From assembly GCA_937901365.1 (NCBI GenBank), contig CALCEF010000099.1, positions 1 to 10,324 of the forward strand: DNA of 10,324 nt, given 5' to 3'. The translations under genes and the position numbers were made by a program. Of this stretch, positions 7,601 to 10,324 are shown piece after piece. The notes under the pieces were generated by a model. It ran no database searches, had not been told where the DNA came from, and saw only the letters and a program-made list of their open reading frames with translations. The stretch is from an uncultured euryarchaeote (GTDB lineage Archaea > Thermoplasmatota > Poseidoniia > Poseidoniales > Thalassarchaeaceae). Position 1 is the stretch's first letter. Every line of letters begins with the position of its first letter.

Positions 7601-9933
7601 GTATTGGAGAACCCAGTTCACCCTTTGGCCCCGCTACCCCCACCAACGAAGTCCCAGCACCACCGGTTTGGGCATCAGGTGGACCAGTTCCATACGAGGA
7701 AGGGGGACAAGATGGGGACCTGTTCATCGAGTGGGCACCATGCACTGAATTGGATGCATCAGTGACTCGCTTCTGGCCATCACACCAACCCATTAATGGC
7801 AATCCAATCGGACTACCACGCAGCTTCGAACTAGCGCACGATGCTGGCAATAATACAACCATTAGCCCACCCAATGGAGCCGGACACCCATTCTGGGTCG
7901 CCTTCACCTGTGTGGATGAAAGTGGCCAACATGATCCTGAGAATGCGACCATTATCGGACCCATTGTGCCAACAGGTGGTATTGATGATGGTACAGCACC
8001 GCTACCTATCGAGGACATCGCAGCATGGGATACACCCGATGATGAGGGTGGTCGAATCAATGTTAGTTGGACCGCCAATTTGGAAGATGACTGTTCATGG
8101 TATACGATCTACGCAACACCAGTCGTATCCGACACCCCTCCAGACTGGGCAGATGATGCAGATGTTGCCCGTATTGTGGTTCCATGCCTACAGCGAAACT
8201 CAGACAACTTCACTGTTGAAGTCATCATGGATGAGATCGCTGGAGCATATCTCATCGATTTGATGCCGTATTGGATTACGGTGGTCGCCTCAGACAATTG
8301 GGGTAATGTGGATCACTGGAACGTAACATGGGTACAAGCATTCAGCGTTCAGAATACAATTGGTGTAGACCCACCCCCTCGCGTGGAGGATTTGCAAGCT
8401 TGGGACCACCCGGATGATGACGGCTCAGCAATTGATGTCCAATGGGCGCCAACGACGGTTAACGACTTCGCATTCTACGTCGTGTGGGCAAGCGAGCACC
8501 CTCTCGAGAATGTAGCATTCAAGTGGATGGAATGTGAAGAAAACCCAGCCGATTGCGGACTGTTGGTAATTCAGCAGCAGCGCCAATCCTGGAACGGTCC
8601 AATGAATGTCGTACTCGAAAGAGCATTGTATGGTGGTAATTCGCTTGAGGAATCGACCGCATCTGATATTGTGGCAAATCAACCGATTTGGGTTACAGTG
8701 ACCATTCATGACATCAAAGGCAACGCCTTCCTGACCAATCTAGGTAACCACATGACCATGGTAACTCCAATCGACAATTCTGGTGATGTAATCGCCCCAG
8801 ATCGATTGCCAGAACCAGAGGTAACAGATCGTCCAGATGACAACGGAGATGGGCTACTGGTGACATTCTCGACCAGTGATGCAAGCGACTTGGATCATTA
8901 CGAGATTTATGCGGACCTGATTCCATTCACTGATGTTGGTAGCCGAGAACCAGCGATGGTCACAGATCGTGATGGCAATTCCCAATTCCAAGGAGGACAA
9001 GGACCACCAGGGCCTGGCGGCGGGCGTCAAGCATCAGACACGCTGACGATTGAATTGACCTCTATTTCCGACGGCCGTGATATCGATCCAGGTGTGATGG
9101 TATGGGTCGCGGTCGTACCGGTCGACTCATCTGGCAATGCTTGGTTGACAGACCTCAATGTTGCCACCGCGACACCCATTGATGACAGCCTAACCGATCC
9201 AGGGCTACACCTACCAGAAATCACTGGAATTGAAGCCATTTGGAACGAGGACAGAGACGAAATCACAGTCACTTGGGACGAATCTAGGGACCCACAAGTA
9301 GTCGGATATATCGTTCACTTGAGTCCAGAGATTTTCGAAGACGTTCGAGCCGCACAATTCGAGTCAAACATGACTGTGAGAACTCAATTGAACAATCCGA
9401 TTCCACTAATCCGTGACCCCGCAACAATCAACGAAACTTGGTACGCTTCTGTGGTCGCATTTGATGGTGAAGTGACCCGATTTGGCGTAACCCCAGTCGC
9501 CGTTCAAGATTGGTCTTCTGATTCACTGGGTTCCGATGTCGAAATTGATGAAGAAGGTTCAGGCGACTGGTGGAATCAACTCAGTCCAATGGAAATGGCA
9601 TTGATGGCAGTGCTCACCCTGATGATCATCCTCCTGTCCATGATTATTGTTGGACGATTGCGAAAGCCAGCCTTTGACCCGTTGCAGCATGCAACACCCA
9701 ATTGGGAACTCCAAGTCGAGGACTGGGGTGGCGATAATTACGAGACCACAATGGAGCCAGCAGTCAACTTCGAAGAGACACTCATGCCCGCTGCGACAAC
9801 AATCAGAGAAGCGCCTCCTTCCACATCGAGTCCACCTCCGATGGATGATTTGGAATCACTTGCAGGTGACCTGCTTGACGCCTCATCAGACACGAAATCC
9901 GACGACCCATTCAACCTCGATGACATCCTGTGA
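1534..9933 (+). CDS. giant type I membrane surface protein: about 35 beta-propeller blades, six FN3-like repeats, TM anchor, acidic tail
   Basis: One 2799-residue protein (roughly 300 kDa), unbroken. Order of parts: signal peptide 1-32; unassigned beta-rich domain about 33-175; propeller blades about 175-1782, with recurring strands such as WIGTDGAGLF (from 320), LFVGTEGDGV (from 547) and LWVGTM (from 1154) at intervals of about 45 residues; second beta-rich domain about 1783-1930; six FN3-like repeats about 1930-2660; tryptophans 2679-2680 before a TM helix at about 2688-2708; cytosolic acidic tail to the C-terminus DDIL. Blades resemble the two-component-regulator propeller family (PF07494). 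No enzymatic domain or catalytic motif is visible. About 30 N-X-S/T sequons and 14 cysteines, 12 of them in close pairs, fit an exported protein. Start: the only plausible in-frame ATG placing a signal peptide at the N-terminus; no Shine-Dalgarno site precedes it. Function unknown: surface receptor, adhesin, cell-envelope component or polymer binder are all possible. The gene call is certain; the role is not. Confidence 0.97.
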   Translation: MTTASRRQAFVLVGLMILASWTPLAALPIASAHSGIVAEWGSEGSNDTGWLRMDATGANAATGQMAMSNLMLDFAPGAEIENLTFEIRVNGSNGTWIQEPQLFLPDAPATILDWRGLGSLGQQNDFINGDPHTGRLSPNSDSNAGWVLPGGSTITDVVIEALRPADSFVTTYRVDVNVVDSAIHPDDGRLYIALDNSVIQLDANNDPHLIHWFDVEMEPLDMAIDASEHMLHVTCADGQIRVFSLKDSSLVGNYTSPSGAVVHQIESVGPGFLVASNGNTLWQVTMGPNLASTWVNVATLAVRDIIIPATAMLVVSTDVWIGTDGAGLFHYSGGSIQHYDSQNTLPSDSVTALEVVGTYLLIGLADAGVARRDLATGNWVATWNTGNWLLSDDVQDISSSDGWAHIIADNVVYSYNATSLSFSSSWTMSDLDLSRSSGQSLIPWPTGGARAPADHSVLVGDGSGVFTVLRPHTQNHGASTSSWPQIELASGPSVTEMIDAVELNGILYIATEETIQRFNVSQYRWETPHQMQINSALVCIATDGTDLFVGTEGDGVIHMDTNGTTLGAWDTSDDLSANEVIDIEHDVYTGQMIAIHPFSGMSVIDTNSTTVSETWTNNNGGLATNRMSALAVRGGIAYLGTNGGGIERIDIANSTRLTPWTSTGLDDLESMPIAVDGDTLYLGIYGFGVLIYNTSSGEQIDVWRRTGGNGGPGGGGNNQIPSNNVLSLAVLSPGTVLVGTMNGGARHTSSGWTEMGSTGNEFADEFYDWDFDNQYIYAATETGACQWSRSNLAFQKCWDDNPDGLPAQFVYAVELIEPNRLWVGHYEGAGVIDTANDTVIKAWQAGTETNNAKTVVIGDVAYIGYDGIGILRYDLSVDEWLSPWDSATSNLLESNGVTAMVQDVNPNRIWVGGDMGLNLIDVVNGTLVEDWDSGSNPGGISLSNQEPAELTIVGDTLYYLQVRFGNNGYSSNDNVYRYDIVNMTQLSTLDVGSSEGSSGLLHGMGAVGDVIHFGMSDTQQWWESGYMVRWNHTSSSWMDSIEANGQVERVNAQFAGDCDPTPTNCHLYAAYGDTPLHQVDMNGNLVRSWDTGVLEGPIRGIVTWDGAVLFGTEDGIARYNYSSNTWLSDWTENNGLPNNVEDSVFSMKVIGDDLWVGTMLTSGWNRNSKILQLNGTTGQWTVHDAGSGQIPEGYGADIGVCDDIVHVAMNRWAGWGSQGGVARYDLNSGTWLSDWTQGQNALPHDNPVAIACDEAYDIVYIGFEEGDGSIARYDYVNLRFLAEIDDDDNTISEPIFPGAMYHFGGGLLAGHYDSGGLTFVGTTGPVITSIIPFSQGDEATSIAPVPGGQAYEFAIGRAGGSSGYNRVDNLDSNGLFPGAWDNLATLSTGRLAEFTGNSTHIWAAPIDDYYSTYGTAILEGEYQSNGTVEWTRAWNFNSELVNEMTLDGDTLWLSTTGLGLWQINLTSGIVTPTGFPLHGQMDGMAWYGSELVVGLMGTPSTAAGVQRYDTSTGQWGAGKISAGLPSNYVRDFEKIGDLVYIATLAGMGIWNLSADDWEDPMTTADGLPTPFIEWLDTDNGVLIMGTPSGLMSYEPGVGLGQMYGRNQGLVGDSVDGIAKITDPTTGQATLFVSHNGEGPTRPGFSEVTTAVVQRPGLAYAVLDTTLIDVLPSNVITALTDDWWGVHIATDEGPMMHWNGTAGEMEQGARPSSFADWPVTQMSSDGQNILAVSNFGVDRINPSSPLHSATRLTTYGNLQSSVITQSGIYVVGSDGLHIWGQAPAFVQKDRDEIRRAEPLMINFGGTAFDVTADARPGNEIVLVNLSNTVTLPMFGTAGPANIPMTQDMLTISSPIEGAATWASSTHLNYTGTWDLAELDANLQTMVQSAISNSVLTTTGRSLHLQLQSPSNGSLEVRLTYDWVRIESPSEMIDLFDRPNDGGGILTAQWTVTQDHSFAAYRIYLNPGSNWTTPPTSADLLTATWDARIPDWTRVTADLNSHNGQPLVDGTPYWAVIVIEYPDGSIGEPSSPFGPATPTNEVPAPPVWASGGPVPYEEGGQDGDLFIEWAPCTELDASVTRFWPSHQPINGNPIGLPRSFELAHDAGNNTTISPPNGAGHPFWVAFTCVDESGQHDPENATIIGPIVPTGGIDDGTAPLPIEDIAAWDTPDDEGGRINVSWTANLEDDCSWYTIYATPVVSDTPPDWADDADVARIVVPCLQRNSDNFTVEVIMDEIAGAYLIDLMPYWITVVASDNWGNVDHWNVTWVQAFSVQNTIGVDPPPRVEDLQAWDHPDDDGSAIDVQWAPTTVNDFAFYVVWASEHPLENVAFKWMECEENPADCGLLVIQQQRQSWNGPMNVVLERALYGGNSLEESTASDIVANQPIWVTVTIHDIKGNAFLTNLGNHMTMVTPIDNSGDVIAPDRLPEPEVTDRPDDNGDGLLVTFSTSDASDLDHYEIYADLIPFTDVGSREPAMVTDRDGNSQFQGGQGPPGPGGGRQASDTLTIELTSISDGRDIDPGVMVWVAVVPVDSSGNAWLTDLNVATATPIDDSLTDPGLHLPEITGIEAIWNEDRDEITVTWDESRDPQVVGYIVHLSPEIFEDVRAAQFESNMTVRTQLNNPIPLIRDPATINETWYASVVAFDGEVTRFGVTPVAVQDWSSDSLGSDVEIDEEGSGDWWNQLSPMEMALMAVLTLMIILLSMIIVGRLRKPAFDPLQHATPNWELQVEDWGGDNYETTMEPAVNFEETLMPAATTIREAPPSTSSPPPMDDLESLAGDLLDASSDTKSDDPFNLDDIL
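2056..6879 (+). repeat. array of about 35 degenerate beta-propeller blades (residues about 175-1782)
   Basis: The recurring pattern is an hydrophobic strand such as LYIGT, LWVGT or VYIAT, a short turn with G/D (for example DGAG, NGGG, EDG), a strand such as IARYD or VQRYD, a W-x-x-x-W element (for example TWLSDW), then N-x-LP and a V-x-x-L/M strand. Clear units start near residues 188 (RLYIAL), 320 (WIGTDG), 547 (LFVGTEG), 638 (YLGTNGG), 1154 (LWVGTM), 1260 (YIGFEEG) and 1766 (GIYVVGSDG). I counted 35 candidate units by eye, mean spacing about 45 residues. At DNA level the units are strongly diverged, with no long near-identical tandem copies. Blade boundaries and exact number are approximate. 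Confidence 0.8.
3652..3681 (+). other. glycine-rich insert inside the propeller array (residues 707-716)
   Basis: Nine of ten residues are Gly, Asn or Pro-type loop formers (GGNGGPGGGG), followed by an Asn/Gln-rich stretch. It sits between the blade beginning TLYLGIYG and the one beginning TVLVGTMNGG and lengthens that loop. It probably forms a flexible exposed loop or inter-propeller linker. Confidence 0.6.
7321..9513 (+). repeat. six FN3-like repeats with DxPxDxG motif (residues about 1930-2660)
   Basis: Four repeats start with a near-identical acidic motif: DRPNDGGG (1935), DTPDDEGG (2166), DHPDDDGS (2291) and DRPDDNGD (2432). Each is followed by an I/L-x-V/A-x-W/F strand, then an aromatic pattern such as YRIY, YTIY, FYVVWA or YEIYA, typical of FN3 sandwiches. 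Two further units, near 2055 (EGGQDGDLFIEW) and 2570 (WNEDRDEITVTW), keep the strand pattern but have lost the proline. Spacing is about 110-140 residues, longer than a minimal FN3 domain, because of loop insertions. They probably act as a spacer stalk between membrane and propellers. Confidence 0.75.
8992..9024 (+). other. Gly/Pro-rich loop in the fifth FN3-like repeat (residues 2487-2497)
   Basis: GGQGPPGPGGG is inserted between the strand region after YEIYADL and the later strand LTIELTS. Two consecutive G-x-x triplets resemble collagen, but the stretch is too short for a triple helix. Most likely a disordered exposed loop. Confidence 0.55.
9595..9657 (+). other. C-terminal transmembrane helix of the giant protein (residues about 2688-2708)
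   Basis: An uninterrupted hydrophobic run from Met2688 to Gly2707 (MALMAVLTLMIILLSMIIVG) is preceded by Trp2679-Trp2680 and acidic residues and followed by Arg2708, Arg2710 and Lys2711. By the positive-inside rule the long N-terminal part is outside and the C-terminal tail is cytoplasmic. It is the only such segment apart from the signal peptide. Confidence 0.9.
9658..9930 (+). other. acidic cytoplasmic tail (residues about 2709-2799)
   Basis: After the basic stop-transfer residues the tail has about 20 Asp/Glu against two Lys/Arg. Two tryptophans (2724 and 2731) lie in a segment NWELQVEDW, then a Ser/Pro-rich linker (STSSPPP), then short amphipathic motifs LESLAGDLL and FNLDDIL at the very end. 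There is no HATPase, receiver, H-box or other recognisable domain. It looks like a mostly disordered docking tail. Confidence 0.7.
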
Positions 9934-9981
9934 GCATCGGGCGTCATTTGAAGCACATCACCCCATCCCGAAGTGAGGCAC
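9934..9981. other. 48-bp gap between giant gene and aminotransferase
   Basis: GC-rich, without a TATA-like element, a strong hairpin or a T-run terminator. The absence of both promoter and terminator signals makes co-transcription of the two genes plausible but not shown. A GAGG (9975-9978) lies three bases before ATG 9982, a weak and closely placed Shine-Dalgarno candidate. Confidence 0.4.
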
Positions 9982-10324
9982 ATGGGGGAAAACATGCCAG
10001 CCGACTCGTCGGTTTTCACAACATTACGTTGGAAAGAGGGTCGCGTGGCATGGCTTGAACGTCACCTGCTTCGACTCCGTTCACACGCCGAGAGATTGGG
10101 AATCGATTGGCCATCTGATTTCCAAGAGCGCCTCAAGTCGACCCCTGTCACAGGTGATGGCAATCTTTGCAGAATCCGACTAAGTCGAAATGGCCAAGTA
10201 GATATTTTTCTCAGTCTGTCCGAATATCCCCCCTCTCCATTTACTGCATTATCACAGGAGGCTCCAAGATTTGATCAAAGAGCACAAGGGACCAAACACG
10301 CAGCGTGGAGTGGATATCAACGAG
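9982..10324 (+). CDS. aminotransferase class IV (BCAT/PabC-like PLP enzyme), compact N-terminus, 3' end cut
   Basis: A PLP-dependent fold-type IV enzyme; 114 codons are open to the right edge. Landmarks are VFTTLRWKEGRVAWLERHL (about 11-29), the HLLRLRSHAERLG helix (28-40) matching the family pattern HLxRLxxSAxxLG, a CRIRLSRNGQ strand (63-72), and GTKHAAWSGYQ (103-113), in which Lys105 is the expected Schiff-base lysine (compare LKHLNR in E. coli PabC). Members include branched-chain aminotransferase, D-amino-acid aminotransferase and 4-amino-4-deoxychorismate lyase (folate synthesis). The KH-x-x-W context leans to the PabC-like side, but substrate cannot be decided from this part. An in-frame TGA at 9949-9951 limits any upstream extension, so the N-terminus is truly short. 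Alternative starts are GTG 9973 and ATG 9994, the latter with GGGGG just upstream. It follows the giant gene on the same strand. Confidence 0.85.
   Translation, partial: MGENMPADSSVFTTLRWKEGRVAWLERHLLRLRSHAERLGIDWPSDFQERLKSTPVTGDGNLCRIRLSRNGQVDIFLSLSEYPPSPFTALSQEAPRFDQRAQGTKHAAWSGYQR

Noticed and set aside
7563..8078. Minus-strand 171-codon ORF opposite the FN3 region
   Set aside because: It is a shadow of the giant gene with Ser/Pro-rich low-complexity translation and no recognisable domain. The same applies to the 158-codon minus ORF at 5257-5733.
8992..9024. Collagen-like segment GGQGPPGPGGG
   Set aside because: Only about two consecutive G-x-x triplets, too short for a triple helix; better read as a loop.
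9658..9930. Histidine kinase or other signalling domain after the TM helix
   Set aside because: The tail is only about 90 residues, acidic, and lacks H-box, N-box or G-box motifs. The ORF ends in TGA directly after FNLDDIL, with no kinase frame continuing downstream.
9931..9981. Transcription terminator after the giant gene
   Set aside because: No T-rich run and no stable hairpin were found in the gap.
1..10324. CRISPR array, IS element, tRNA or rRNA
   Set aside because: No regularly spaced identical repeats, terminal inverted repeats, transposase motifs, cloverleaf or rRNA segments were seen. The repeats in the large gene are protein-level and diverged.

Overview
The window looks like chromosome from an archaeon, most probably a planktonic marine euryarchaeon of the Marine Group II / Poseidoniales type. 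This is an inference from gene style: a very large secreted, sequon-rich, acidic propeller/FN3 protein with a C-terminal membrane anchor, a TATA-like element and no Shine-Dalgarno site before that gene, and a TTG-started gene that does have one. No rRNA or other phylogenetic marker is present, so the placement is tentative.

Layout. Positions 1-1286 (minus strand) hold the first 428 codons of a malic enzyme of the MaeB type, cut by the left edge. A 247-bp divergent spacer (1287-1533) carries the malic enzyme's Shine-Dalgarno site, several short dyads and a perfect 18-bp palindrome with a TATA-box-like core. Positions 1534-9933 (plus strand) are one uninterrupted 2799-codon gene filling more than 80 % of the window. 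After a 48-bp gap, 9982-10324 (plus strand) holds the first 114 codons of a compact fold-type IV PLP enzyme (aminotransferase class IV, BCAT/PabC-like), cut by the right edge.

The giant gene is the interesting item. Reading its protein by eye gives: a signal peptide (1-32); an unassigned beta-rich domain (about 33-175); about 35 beta-propeller blades resembling the two-component-regulator propeller repeat (about 175-1782); a second beta-rich linker domain (about 1783-1930); six FN3-like repeats, four with a DxPxDxG-type acidic motif (about 1930-2660); one transmembrane helix (about 2688-2708); and a strongly acidic cytoplasmic tail of about 90 residues. It therefore has the layout of a type I surface receptor or adhesin, with the sensor-type propellers of hybrid histidine kinases but no kinase. 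About 30 N-glycosylation sequons and six closely spaced cysteine pairs support an extracellular, glycosylated, disulfide-stabilised ectodomain.

The two flanking genes are metabolic (malate to pyruvate; PLP-dependent amino-acid or aminodeoxychorismate chemistry) and nothing in the sequence ties them functionally to the surface protein. The aminotransferase could be co-transcribed with it, as the gap shows no obvious promoter.
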